In this document: in pieces, positions 43,970 to 56,204 of the stretch
Numbering within the stretch: position 1 is the first letter of the stretch
How the letters are laid out: each line of letters opens with the position of its first letter
Source: Dugong dugon
Lineage: Eukaryota; Chordata; Mammalia; Sirenia; Dugongidae
DNA length: 64,000 nt
Direction of reading: 5' to 3'
Assembly (NCBI GenBank): GCA_030035585.1
Contig: CM057465.1
Span: forward strand, 34,118,001 to 34,182,000
Notes under the pieces: model-generated
Database searches by the model: none
What the model saw: the letters and a program-made list of their open reading frames with translations, nothing else
What the model was told of the DNA's origin: nothing
Program-made: the position numbers and the translations under genes

Positions 43970-46900
43970 TTACCGTAGAGGTCGCATACAGTATTTGTCC
44001 TTTTGTGATTGACTTCTTTCACTCAGCATAATGTCCTCCAGTTTCCGCCATGTTATGAGATGCTTCACAGATTCATCATTGTTCTTAATCTTTGCATGAT
44101 ACTCCGTTGTGTGTATATACCATAGTTTGTTTATCCATTCATCTGTTGATGGGCATCTAGGTTGTTTGCATCTTTTTGCTATTGTGAACAATGCTACAAT
44201 GAACATGGGTAGGCTTATGTCTATTCATGTGACAGCTCTTATTTTTCTAGGATATATTCCTAGGAGTGGGATTGCTGGAACGTATGGTATTTCTATTTCT
44301 AGCTTCCTAAGGAAGCACCATATCATTTTCCAGAATGGTTATATCATTTTGCATTCCCACCAGCAGTGCATAAGAGTTCAAATCTCCCCGCAGCCCCTCC
44401 AATATTTATTATTTCCAGTTTTTTTGATTTGTGCCAGTAATGCCAGGGTGAGATGGTATCACATTGTGGTTTTAATTTGCATTTCTCTAATGGCTAGTGA
44501 TTGCAAGCATTTCCTCATGTGTCTGTTGGCCACTTGAATGTCTTCTTTGGTAAAGTGTCTGTTCATTTCCTTTGCCCATTTTTTAATTGGATTATTTGTC
44601 TTCTTGTTGTAGAGGTGTTGGATTTTTTTGTACATTTTAGAGATTAGACCTTTGTCTGACTTGTAATGTCCAAAATTTTTTTCTAGTCCATAGGTTCTAT
44701 TTTTACTCTTTTGGTGAAATCTTTTGGTGACCATAAGTGTTTAATTTTTAGAAAATCCCAGTTATCTAGCTTATCTTCTGGAGCTTGTGTGATGTTGGTT
44801 ATGGTTTGTATCCTTTTAATGCCGTCCATTAGGGCCTCTAGCATTGATCCTATTTTCTCTTCTATGAACTTTATAGTTTTTGGCTTTAAATTTAGGTCTT
44901 TGATCCATTTTGAATTAGTTTTTGTATGTGGTGTGAGGTATGGGTCCTGTTTCATTTTTTTGAAGATGGACATCCAGTTTTGCCAGCACCATTTGTTAAA
45001 AAGACTGTCTTTTCCCCATTTGATGGACTTTGAGCCCTTGTCGAAGATCAGGCAGCTGTTGGTGGATGGATTTACATCTGGGTTCTCAATTCTGTTCCAC
45101 TGGTCTGTATATCTGTCACTGTACCAGTACCAGGCTGTTTTGACTACCATAGCTTTATAGTAGATTCTGAGGTCAGGTAGTGTGAGTCCTCCTACTTTAT
45201 TCTTCTTCAATAGAGCTTTACTTATCCAGGGCTTCTTCCCTTTCCATATAAAGTTAATGATTAGTTTTTCCATCTCTTTAAAGAATGTTGTTGGTATTTG
45301 GATCAGGATTTCATTGTGTTTGTAGATAACTTTGGGTACAATTGTCATTTTCACAATGTTGAGGCTACCTATCCGTGAACGTGGTATGTTTTTCCATTTA
45401 TGTAGATCCATTTTGGTTTCTTGCAGTAGTGTTTTGAAGTTTTCTTTGTATAGGTCTTTTACATCCCTGGTTAGATTTATTCCTAAGTATTTTATTTTTG
45501 GGGAGTGGGGGGCTATTATAAATGGTATTGTTGATTTCCTTTTCATCATTCTCTTTATTGGTGTATAGGAATCCAACTGATTTTTGTATGTTTATCTTTT
45601 ATCCTACTACTCTGCTGAATCTTTCTATTAGTTCCAGTAGTTATCTCATGGAGTCTTTAGGGTTTTTTATGAATAATATCATATTGTCCGCAAACAGGGA
45701 CAGTTGAACTTCTTCATTACCAATTTGGATGCCCTTTATTTCTTTTTCTTGCCTTATTGCTCTAGCTAGGACTGCCAGGACAATGTTAAATAGGAGTGGT
45801 GATAAAGGGCATCCTTGTCTTGTTCCTGTTCTCAAGGGGAATGTTTTCAGCCTCTCTCCATTAAGAATGATGTTGGCCATTGGTTTTGCATAGATGCTTT
45901 TTATTATGTTGAGAAATTTCCCTTCTAGACCTATTTTATTGAGAGTTTTTATCAGGAATGAGTGAGGGACTTTGTCGAATGCCTCTTCTGCGTCTGTTGA
46001 GATGATCATGTGATACTTTTCTTTCCTTTTATTTATGTGGTGCATGATGTTGATTGATTTTCTAATTTTGAACCATCCTTGCATACCTGGTATGAATCCT
46101 ACGTGGTCGTAGTGTATTATTTTTTTGATATGATGCTGACTTCTATTGGCTAGAATTTTGTTCAGAATTTTTGCATCTATATTCATGAGAGATATTGGTC
46201 TGTAATTTTCTTTTTTTGTGGCATCTTTGCCTAGTTTTGGTATCAGAGTTATGCTGGCTTCATAGAATGAATTGGGAAGTGTCGCTTCCTTTTCTATGTT
46301 CTGAAGTTGTTTGAGTAGTACTTGTATAAGCTCTTCTCTGAATGTTTTGTAGAATTCTCCAGTGAAGCCATCTGGGCCAGGGCTTTTTTTGGTTGGGAGT
46401 TTTTTTATTACCTTTTCAATCTCTTCTCTTGTTATGGGTCTGTTCAGATTTTCAACATCACTTTGTGTTAGTTTGCATAGGTAGTATGTTTCTAGAAATT
46501 TGTCCATTTTTTCGAGGTTTTCAAATTTGTTGGAGTGTAGTTTTTCATAATACTCTGTTATGATCCTTTTTATTTCAGTTGGGTCTGTTGTAATGTCCCC
46601 CATTTCATTTCTTATTCGGGTTATTTGTGTCCTCTCCTGTTTTTCTTTTGTCAGTGTGGCCAGTGGGGTTTGTCGATTTTGTTGATCCTTTCAAAGAACC
46701 AACTTTTGGTTTTATTGATTCTTTCTGTTGTGTTTCTTTTCTCTGTTTTGTTTATTTCTGCTCTGATCTTTATTACTTTGTTTTTTCTAGTGGCTGTGGG
46801 CTTTTTTTTTTTTTTTCTGTTCTCTTTCTATTTGTTTGAGTTGTGTAGTTAATGTTTTGATTCTGTCTCTTTTGTATTTTTTGATGTGTGCATATATTAC

Positions 46901-47789
46901 TATAAATTGTCCTCTGAGGATTGCCTTTGCTGTGTTGCAAAGGTTTTTCTGTGATGCGTTTTCATTCTTGTTTGATTCTGGGAATTTTTTATTCCATCTC
47001 TGATTTCTTCTGTTACCCAGTGGTTTGTAAGCAGGGTGTTATTTAGTTTCCAAGTAATTGATTTTTTTCGCTTGCTCTTCTTCTTGTTATTTTCTACTTT
47101 TATGGCATTGTGGTCAGAGAAGTTACTTTGTATTATCTCAGCAGTTTGGATCTTGTTGAGGATTGCTCTCTGGCCTAAGATGTGGTCTATTCTGGAGAAC
47201 ATTCCATGTGCACTGGAAAAGAATGTGTACTTTGCAGCTGTTGGGTGTAGTGTTCCATGTATGTCTGTGAGGTCAAGTTGGCTGATTGTCCCCTTCAGGT
47301 CTTCTGTATCTTTTTTGAGTTTCTTTCTAGATGTTCTTTCCTTTACTGAGAGTGGTGTGTTGAAATCTCCTACTATTATTGTGGAACTGTCAATTTCTCT
47401 TTTCAGTGCTGTTAGAGTTTCTTTTATGTATTTTGGAGCTCTGTCACTGGGTGCATAGATGTTTATTATGGTTATGTCTTCATTATGGATCATCCCCTTA
47501 ATCATTATATAGTGTCCTTTTATGGTGGATGTTGTTTTAAAGTCTATTTTATGTGAGATTAATACTGCCACTCCTGCTCTTTTTCAATAGCTGTTTGCTT
47601 GATATATTTTTTCCACCCTTTGATTTTGAATAAATTTATGTCTTTGTTTCTAAGGTTTGTCTCTTGTAGACAGCATATTGATGGATCCCATTTTTTTATC
47701 CATTGTGTCACTCTCTGTCTCTTTATGGGTGCATTTAGGACATTTACATTCTGTATAATTATTGATAGGCGTGAGTTTATTGCTGTCAT
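43970..47789 (-). pseudogene. L1 ORF2 (copy B), broken and catalytically altered
   Basis: ORF2 of about 3.82 kb in at least six frame pieces. The endonuclease start (47789) has NVNVLN instead of NVNGLN and QETNL instead of QETHL. It continues in 47571-46900 with INIYAPSD, GDFNTPL, SRIDHIL and SDHNAI. RT 46603-45641 has a good fingers region ([30 protein letters not shown]), [22 protein letters not shown] and [11 protein letters not shown]. The second catalytic Asp of FADD is therefore Asn (codon at 45683-45685). The thumb region 45576-44683 follows ([17 protein letters not shown]), and the C-terminus ends at 43970. It is inactive from frameshifts alone; the FADN change would also abolish polymerisation. 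Confidence 0.92.
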
Positions 47790-48051
47790 TTTGTAGGACT
47801 TTATTTTTTGGTGCTGACATTTTCTTTGTTCCTCTTACTGTCTTGTGCTGAATTCCTTTTGTTTGTGGATTTTTTTTTTTCATTTCTTTTGTTTTCGTCA
47901 GTTTTGTTTTTACTGAAACTTCATGTTTTTCTTCTTTATTTTGATGAGTAGGTTTGTTAATTTTCTTTGTGGTTACATTGAAATTTACCCTTACATTCCT
48001 AGGTTTGAGCCAGTTTATTATTACTTGGTATGGCCTTGCTTTCCTCTCCAT
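47650..48051 (-). other. Inter-ORF lysine-rich open frame (copy B), intact
   Basis: Uninterrupted 133-codon frame between ORF1 and ORF2 (MERKARPYQVIINWLKPRNV at the N-terminus), rich in Lys/Thr/Asn, with no recognised domain. It begins 166 nt after the ORF1 stop and overlaps ORF2 by about 140 nt in a different frame. Length, start and offset match copy A (36654-37052). It could be a small L1-encoded protein or a by-product of A-rich sequence; I cannot decide from two copies. Confidence 0.35.
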
Positions 48052-48216
48052 TAGAACATTCTATACCTATACCATTTTATTCCCTCTTTTATTGTTCTGA
48101 TGTTGTTGTCATTTACAGATTAACCTCTCTGTTTCCTTGTTGTTATTCTTTTGGTTTTGGATAGTCCTTGAGAGTTTATTTCCTAGATTGTTATCTGGCT
48201 GGTATGATCCTTCATC

Positions 48217-49260
48217 CTAGATTCAGCCTTTAGTCTGATGTTGTTTGTTCTCAGATCAAAGGACTCCCTTTAATAATTCTTGTAAGTTTCTTTGTTTTTT
48301 ACATAGTCCCTTAATTTCTGTTTATCTGGAAATGTCCTAATTTTACCATCATATTTGAACAAGAGTTCTGTAGGATATATTATTCTTGGTAGGCAATTTT
48401 TTCTTTCAAGGTTTTATATATGTTATCCCATTGCCTTCTTGCCTGCATGGTTTCTGCTGAATAATTCGAGCTCAGTCTTATTGTTTCTCCTCTGTATGTG
48501 ATTTATTGTTTTTCTCAAGCTGCTCTCAGTATTCTTTATTCATCTTTGGTTTTAGTGAGTGTGATTATGATATGCCTTGGTGATTTTCTTTTGAGGGTGT
48601 ATCCTATATGGGGTTCATTGAGCTCTTGGATGGTCAGTTTTTCATCTTTCATGATGTTGGGGAAGTTTTCTGTCAGCAGTTCTTCAATGATCCTCTCTGT
48701 TTCCTGTTTTCTCCCCATTCTGGATCTCTGATCGCTCTCAAATTTTTGCTTTTTATTGTATCTCATATAATTCTCAGGGTTTTTTCATTTTTCTTTGTTC
48801 TTTTTTCTGATTTTTCCTCAAACAGAGTTGTATCCAAGTGTTTGTCTTCAGTTTCACTGATCTTGTCTTCCATTGTTTCAAACCTGCTCCTCAGCCCTTC
48901 TATGACACTGTCCATTTCTGATATCTTGTTGTTCATCTTTTGGATTTCTAATTGTTGTTTTTGTATGATTTCTAGTTGTGAATTTATTTTAGCATTTTGT
49001 TACTGTGTTTATTTCCTGAATTCTTCCATTTTTTTGTCTGCCTTTTCCATGAATTTGTCTATTTTTTCCTCTTTTTTGTCTGCTTTTTGCTTCAACTCTT
49101 GGATAGCTCTGAATATTAGAGATTTGAATTCCCTATCAGGTAGTTCTAGTGCCTTTTTTTCTACTGGAAAGTCATCTGTTGTTTTATTTTGGACGCCTAC
49201 TGGAACCGTCCTGTCCTGTTTTTGTATATGTTTTGATATTGTCTGCTGTCTTTGGGACAT
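48217..49260 (-). pseudogene. L1 ORF1 (copy B), broken
   Basis: 1,044-nt ORF1 region. It starts MSQRQQTISKHIQKQDRTVP and keeps the coiled-coil start (DREFKSLIFRAIQELKQKAD), but stops at 49009 after 83 codons. Later pieces include ERIIEELLTENFPNIMKDEK (48766-48536), the RRM-like part. The terminal stop aligns with that of copy A. Same role as ORF1 of copy A; inactive. Confidence 0.88.
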
Positions 49261-50885
49261 TCAGTAATTATTTTCCTCATTTATTGATTGTAAATGTTTT
49301 TGTTTCATCCTGTTTTTTTGTTTTGTTTGGTTATGTCTGAGAAGGCAGGCTGTGCGTTCTTTGTTGTTCACTTGTCTGAGGCATGATACTTTTCACTTCC
49401 TTCCAATGGGCAGGGTCAGTTGCTCAGGTATGGTACAGCAGGGCAGGTTCAACTGAAGAGGAGTTGTTGGGATGGGTTGTTTGTGGCAAATACTAGGGCC
49501 AACAGGGGAGGCCAGGAATCAGTGCAGGGCAGTTTCCAATCGGCTGTGCCTTTGCTGCTTGGGGATGTGATGTTCAGTGTATGGTGCAGGTAGGCAGGAA
49601 GGAGGGGGAGACTGTGATGTGTGGAGCTAAGATGGGTATGAGAAAGAGGAGAGAGAGGAGAGAGGAACCAGAGCCAAAAACACACAGAGACAAGCAAACA
49701 AAACAGAGTGCTAAGTGAGCTTGCCATGGAGTGGAGAGATGAGAGACTGAAAAATGGAGAAAAACAAAAAGGAAAAAAAATAAGAAAAAGGTTAAAAGAA
49801 AAAAATGAACAAAGAAAAATTAGGGGGAAAAAAAGCCCCCCAGTGGTTCCCACTGGTGTGGCTGTGAGTACTGGGGAATTTGCTCCCAGGCTGTGAAGTA
49901 CTGCCTTGGTAGAAGGGGTAGAAGTGTCACACAGAGCCAGTTATTCAGGAGACAGGAAGAAAGGATAAGTATAGGAGAGAAGAAACTGAGAAATAAAGAA
50001 AGACAAAAAGGGAAAAAGAGAGAGAAGAAAACAAAACAAAGAAACCAAAAAAAAAAAACAAAAGTAATGTCCCCAGGGGTGCCACTGCACATGTGCAGAG
50101 TGTAAGGGAGTATCTCCCAAGCCACCAGTACTTCCTGGCTAGAAGTGGCTCCCAAGCCAATGGAAAAAAAAAGAGAACAAACTAATCAGAACAAAGAAAC
50201 AAACAAAAAAAAAGCCCCAGGGGTTCCACCGGTGTGGTAACAGAGGCTGAGAAGCAGTTTTGCAGTCAAGCAGTGTTTCACAGCCTTTCAGGAAGAATCA
50301 AAGATGGAACATGGAGCCAGGTATTTGCTAGAAAGGAGGGAGAGGTGGTGTGAGGTAAGGAAGAAATCTAAAGAAGCAGAAAAATCAACACCAGCAACCA
50401 ATAAATGGCACTCAGGGAGCTGGCCAGTGAAGGTGGGTGGACTCCAAGTGGCTCTGGAGTGAAGCTGGTGCTTCCCGGCCAAGAGACTGTGGCCGCAGGA
50501 AGCAGAGGAGGCTGACTGGGGGTGAAGAAAGGTGGGGGTTGGGAAAGTGTATATTGTTGGTTACCAGTTGTTCTGTCTCCTGCTGGAAGCTCTGTGAAGG
50601 TGCTTTCTTGTACCCCCTGTTTGCCGATCTCCAGTAGAAGTCCAACATGATGAATCTGTGCTGCATTAGCTGATAGGGGACCTCTGCATGTGTCTCTCCT
50701 TGCTCTCTGTTCTCTGTCAGTTTCTTACTACATTTGGTGCTTGGCTGAATTCTTTATCTCTTCATCTGATGCTTGAGGTTTCAGGATTGACGTGTGTCTC
50801 TGTTTGACTTAGTTTTTTTCAGATGTTTGCTGCAGAGGGACAGAGTGGAGCTCCTGTCTATAGTGCCATGTTGCCTCGGTGCCTC
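49261..50885 (-). promoter_or_regulatory. L1 copy B 5' UTR/promoter region
   Basis: About 1.6 kb, collinear with copy A but with a single unit (about 50218-50520) where copy A has two. A-rich spacers (agaaaacaaaacaaag) separate the units. The sense-strand open frame of copy A is broken here into pieces of 134 codons or fewer. Confidence 0.7.
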
Positions 50886-50901
50886 TTAATTGCGCAGTTT
50901 A

Positions 50902-52913
50902 GTGGCACATGGTAAGTGCTCAAAAAAATACCTGTCGAGTGAATAGATAAGTATAATTTTTCTAAGTGCTTCCCTTCATTTGTACTTCAGAAGGTTTTAA
51001 GTTTCATGATTTTTTCAGTTTTCTTTTACTTCCAGAAGGATGCCTATGCTTGCCAACCTTTGTAGGAGTTGAGTGGGTTCTGTTAGAAATTTGTATGCTT
51101 CCTGTTCTCCCCAGATGTTTCAGAGAGGTCCTCAAGTCTAGACATAAGGAGGTAGGAAAGAAGCAAACAACCAAATCAACAAAAATATCACAGTAAATTA
51201 CCAGTATGAGAGGATCTGAGAGGGAGCTAGTGCTTGGGCAATCACGACAGGGAGATATGTCTCTGTGCTACATTATGGATTAATTGTCTCTCACATTCCA
51301 TGTGCCTGCTTCCCTGCTTACGATGATTCTACCTATGCTAGGAGCAAACATGTAGCTTCCAGTGTGGACTGTGGGTCCAGTGGTACCTGTCTGCAAACGC
51401 AAGAAAGAGGGGATGTACCCAGGACCTTGTTTCCTGCCCTTGTCTCAGGATGCTGATTCAGGACCTGTCCATCTTTTTTTTTATCTGGAAGAAGAGTTTC
51501 TGGCTCTGTCTTCTAGTTTCCATTGTTGAAGCAGCATTCCAATTTGAATATTCCGCTTGTTACTTTAGCAGGGGGATTTGGAAGAGAAGCTAGAGTCATG
51601 TGCTCACAGAAACCATCCTTCCCAGAAATCACACAGTAGCATCTTGTTTACTAACTTGAAGAAAAGGTGCAATCATAACTTCTTTGAGTCCCAGCTATAA
51701 CAGAATGACTGAGAGAAGACTTTGCCTCTGCCCTAGGCCTAAAAGAATCATTCTGCTTGTGATAGGGGCCATGTTTTTAACCAAGGATTGTCCTGACTTC
51801 ATAGCTTGAGATGACCCCTATCAAGTGTTTTTTTCCATAAAGCTGTTGTTTTACTTCTAAAGACACAGATATAGATGAATCAGTGACCTCTGTCACAAAA
51901 ATGTACATTTGGTAACACCTGATGTACTGGGGAAGGAAATAGCATTCTTTGCTACATTTCTTTAGTCAGGTAAGATTGAATATCAGTACGTTGGAGTTCT
52001 AGCTGTTTTTCTGACTTTCTGGCTCTCTTTGTACATCTGTACCTAAGGCAAAAGGAGCAGCAGTAACAAAGTAAAATGACTGTCCTTTGCATAGAAGGAA
52101 AATGTCATGGACAGACTCAACGTAGAGAGCAGAAGATTGGTTCCTTGTAAACTTTTTAACCAGTAAAGTTTCTGATTTTATTCTGCTGTAAAACTGCTCT
52201 GCCCATCCAAGGTGTTCCTGAGAGCAGATTAACTTTATTTTTAGTTTCTAGCACCAACAAATTAAAACAATTAGAACATAAACTTGGCAACTTAATCACC
52301 CAACAGCTAAAGATTGCATTTTGCAGGGAGACCAATACATCTATTTTATGTGGAAAAATGGATGGTCTTATTCACCATGATTCACTTACCTGCTGTCTTG
52401 TGTGAACAGTATTTGTCAAATTGATGGGTGACACAAGCTGTTCAGCTAACCTGGAAGAGAAATCACTGTTTTACCACAATATTTAGTGATGATTCTTTTG
52501 GTTCGTAAATATAAAATTTCATGTGTGTAAAAAAAAGATCAATTGATAATTATTTATTGAACTCCCTAGTTCATGTACAGTGTCTTGCTGAACTCAGTGG
52601 AGCATGTAAAAATACATAAAATATTGTACTTACAGAAAAGTTAGAGGAGAAAAGATTTCATCTCCATGGCTTTATCTCCATGGCTGTTTAATTCATTTTA
52701 ATAAGTTAAGTTCAAGTCTAGCTTGGAATTCTCTTTATTTAGACAATTCAAAAAACCCCTAGCCTTTCTGATTGGGCAAACTTTTTTAAAAATAGGGAGA
52801 ATTGGACCTTTGTGTTTAACAAATAAATGGAGCTGATTTTACTCATGGGTTTGACCTTATTGTTTGCAAGTGAATTGAGCATGTAAAGCATTGTACTAGG
52901 TAAGTAATCCCTG
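50902..52913. other. Mostly unidentified; L2/MIR-type tail at start
   Basis: 50902-50950 is an L2/MIR-like end (gtggcacatggtaagtgctc, cctgtcgagtgaatag). The remaining 1.9 kb has no assigned repeat. Frames of 76 codons or fewer have no motif. Confidence 0.45.
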
Positions 52914-52925
52914 TGCTTCAGTGGA

Positions 52926-53123
52926 GGAATCCCTGGGTGGTACAAACGGTTAAGTGCTTGACTACTAGCCAAAAAGTTGGCATTTTGAACCCACCCAGAG
53001 GTGCCTTAGAAGACAGACCTGGTGATCTGCTTCTGAAAGACTACAGCCTTGAAAACCCTATGGAACATTTCTATTCTGTGCACATGGGGTTGTCATGAGT
53101 CTGACTTGATGGCAATTAACAAA
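52926..53123 (+). mobile_element. AfroSINE, variant with AATTAACAAA tail
   Basis: Head ggaatccctgggtggtacaaacgg; middle cccagaggtgccttagaag; end cttgatggcaattaacaa. TSD tgcttcagtgga (52914-52925) and tgcttaaatgga (53124-53135), 10/12. Confidence 0.87.
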
Positions 53124-53643
53124 TGCTTAAATGGACTCTTTTTAGTGAGTGAAACAATAAGTAAATCAATAATTACAGTGTGGTAAATGGTTTAATCAAG
53201 GTCTGCAGATATTTTTCTATGGGCACCGCACTTAACTGAGAGTATCAGGAAGGTTCCCCAGAAGGAGAATAGTCGAATGATGTCATGAAAGTTGAGAAGG
53301 CTGTGCACAGACTGCCAACCTTTGCCATCCACTCATGGACCTTAGACATTTGAACATACCCTAGTCTCTCGGATCTGAAAAAAGAAACCAAGCTAAATTG
53401 TCACTGGGTCCTCTCATACCTTCCAGCTGTTGCCCCAGCATTCTCCTACACTTCATAGCCAAAAATCTTCATCTGGCATTTACATTTCATCCCAGCACAG
53501 TTTGGCTTCTATCTACAGCACTTCACTGATTGGCTCTTGTCAAGACCACCAAAGACCTAAAGACTACAATGGGCAATATTCAGTTCCCATGTTACATGAA
53601 CTCGTTTTAGTTTTTGGTATGTTTTACCACCTTATGCTTCTCT

Positions 53644-55676
53644 GTTGTTGTTAGGTGCCATCCAGTCAGTTCCAACTCATAGCAACCCTGTGTACAACAG
53701 AAACACTGCCCGTTCCTGCACCATCCTCACATTTGTTGCTATGTTTGAGCACATTGTTGCAGCCACTGTGTCAATTCATCTCATTGAGGGTCTTCCTCTT
53801 TTTCGCTGACCCTCTACTTTACCAAGAATGATGTCCTTCTCCAGGGACTGGTCCTCCTGATAACATGTCCAAAGTATGTGAGACGAAGTCTCGCCATCCT
53901 CGATTCCAAGGAGCATTCTGGCTATATTTCTTCCAAGACAGACGTGTTAATTCTTCTAGCAGTCCATGGTATATTCAGTATTCTTCGCCAACACCACAAT
54001 TCAAAGACATCGATTCTTCTTCAGTCTTCCTTATTCATTGTCCAGCTTTCACATGCATATAAGGAAATTGAAAACACCTTGGCTTGGGTCAGGTGCACCT
54101 TACTCCTCAAAGTGACATCTTTGCTTTTTAACACTTTAAAGAGGTCTTTTGCAGCAGATTTGCCCAATGTACTACATCATTTGATTTCTTGACTGCTGCT
54201 TCCATGGGCATTGATTGTGGATCCAAGTAAAATGAAATTTTTGACAACTTCAGTCTTTTCTCCATGAATTGTGATGTTGCTTATTGGTCTGTTTGTGAGG
54301 ACTTTTGTTTTCTTTATGGTGAGGTGTAATCCATACCGAAGGCTGTAGTCTTTGATCTTCATCATTAAGTACTCAAGTCTTCTTTGCTTTCAGAAACCAA
54401 GAATGTGTCTTCTGCATGACGTAGGTTGCTAATGAGTCTTCCTCCAGTCCTGATGCTTCTTTCTGCTTCATATAGTCCAGCTTCTTGGATTATTTGCCCA
54501 GCATACAGACTGAATAAGTATGGTGAAAAGATACTACTCTGATACACATCTTTCCTGATTTTCTACCACTCAGGATCCCTTATTCTATTCAAATGACTGC
54601 CTCTCAGTCTATGTACAGGTTCCACATGAACACAATTTAGTGCCCTGGAATTCCCGTTCTTCGTAATGTTATCCATAATTTGTTATGATCCACACAGTTG
54701 AATGCCTTTGCATAGTCAATAAAACACAGGCAGACATCTTTCTGGTATTCTCTGCCTTCAGTCAAGATCTACCCGACATCAGCAATGATATCCCTCGTTC
54801 TGTGTTCTCTTATGAATCTGGCTTGAATTTTTGGCAGTTCCCTATGGATGTACTACTGCAACCATTTTTGAATTATCTTCAGCAAAATTTTACTTGCGTG
54901 TAATATTAATGATATTGTTTTGCATTCTGTTGGATCACTTTTCTTTGGAATGGGCACAAATATGGATGTCCTCCAGTTGGACCAGATTGCTGTCTTCAGA
55001 ATTTCTTGGCATAGATGAAGGAACACCTCCAGCACTGCATTCATTTGTTGAAACATCTCAATTGGGATTCTGTCAATTCCTGGAGCCTTGTTTTTCACCA
55101 ATGTTTTCGGTGCAGTTTGGTCTTCTTCCTTCAGTACCGTTGGTTCTTGATCGTATGCTACCTCCTGAAATGGTTAAATGTCAAGCAATTATTTTTGGTA
55201 CAGTGATTGTGCATTCCTTCCATCTTCTTTTGAGGCTTCCTGCACCACTCAGTATTTTGCCCATAGAATTCTTTAAAATTGCAACTCAAGGCTTAAATTT
55301 TTTCTTCACTTCTTTCAGCTTGAGAAATGCTGAGCCTGTTCTTCCCTTTTGGCTTTCTAACTCCTGGTCTTTGCACATTTCATTGTAATACTTTGTCTTC
55401 TCAAGCTGCCCTTTGAAATCTGTTCAGCGGTTTTACTTTATCGTTTCTTCCATTTGATTTAGCTACTCGACATTCAAGAGCAAGTTTCAGAGTCTCTTCT
55501 GACATCCATTTAGGTCTTTTCTTTCTTTCCTGTCTTTTTAATGATCTTTTGCTTTCTTCAGGTATGATGTCCTTGATGTCATCCCACAATTGGTCTGGTC
55601 TTTGGTCATTAGTGTTCCGTGTATCAAATCTATTCTTGAGGTGGTCTCCAAACTCGTATATGACCTTGAGTATATC
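53644..55676 (-). pseudogene. RTE LINE with broken RT and a tiny 5' inversion
   Basis: The minus-strand RTE 3' end is (GTT)n-aggtgccatccag. RT traces: APGIDRIPIEMFQQMNAVLE (about 55060), SIFSPYLFSLYAGQIIQEAG (about 54500) and RLISNLRHAEDTFLVSES, where the YADD box is HAED. KRPKWMSEETLKLALECR at 55401-55589 is the linker before the RT. At 55656 the strand flips: about 20 bp (55657-55676) read the plus sense of the adjacent endonuclease-linker region. Flanks tgcttctct (53635-53643) and tgtttcttt (55677-55685) match 7/9. It sits in an L2. It is dead: multiple stops, no endonuclease. Confidence 0.82.
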
Positions 55677-55800
55677 TGTTTCTTTATAAACATACTTTCC
55701 TTGGCTTCACAAAACTAACATTTCCTGATTTTCCTATATCCTGGTGTGCTTTCTCAACATCTGCTTTTTCATAAACACGGCTTCCATGAAATTAAAATTT

Positions 55801-55948
55801 ATTTTTTTTCTTTAAATATTTTATTGTGTTTTTGGTGAAAGTTTGCACAGCAAGTTAGGTTCCCATTTAACAATTTCTGTATGTATTGTTCAGTGACATT
55901 GGTTACATTTTTCACATTGGGTCAATATTCTCATTATTTTTGTTCTTG
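55801..55948 (-). mobile_element. L1 3'-end fragment
   Basis: Starts with a T run, then attttattgtgtttttggtg and aaagtttgcacagcaagttag. TSD tgaaattaaaattt (55787-55800) and tgaaactaaaattt (55949-55962), 13/14. A strongly 5'-truncated L1 of a subfamily different from copies A and B. Confidence 0.82.
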
Positions 55949-56204
55949 TGAAACTAAAATTTCTTGATTTTCCTATCACACTAGCTACTCCTATACTTGG
56001 AGATTTCTTCTTCTCTACCCAACCTTTATTGCTGAAGCTCCTTACAGCTACATCTTAGAATCCTATCCTTTTCTGACTGGCAATCTCATTCTACTCCCAG
56101 GACCTCAAATATCATGTGTATATTCAAGACTCTGTCCCATTCACACCTGAGAACCTCACTTAAGTGTCCAAATACTCACTTGACATCTCTATTTGGATGT
56201 CCTA

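Larger units (their letters stand above)
43048..50885 (-). mobile_element. L1 copy B, full length by TSD (7.84 kb)
   Basis: Minus-strand L1 collinear with copy A. The target duplication is ttaattaagcaattta (43032-43047) and ttaattgcgcagttta (50886-50901), 13/16. That fixes both ends and makes it full length apart from small indels. It has an A-rich tail (reverse: ttatttatttatttttattg). The right flank continues as an L2/MIR-type tail (gtggcacatggtaagtgctc). Confidence 0.9.

Noticed and set aside
48608-49267. 219-codon plus-strand frame
   Set aside because: It is the antisense of L1 copy B ORF1. Its Phe/Leu/Ser-rich translation is the shadow of the Lys/Glu-rich coiled coil.
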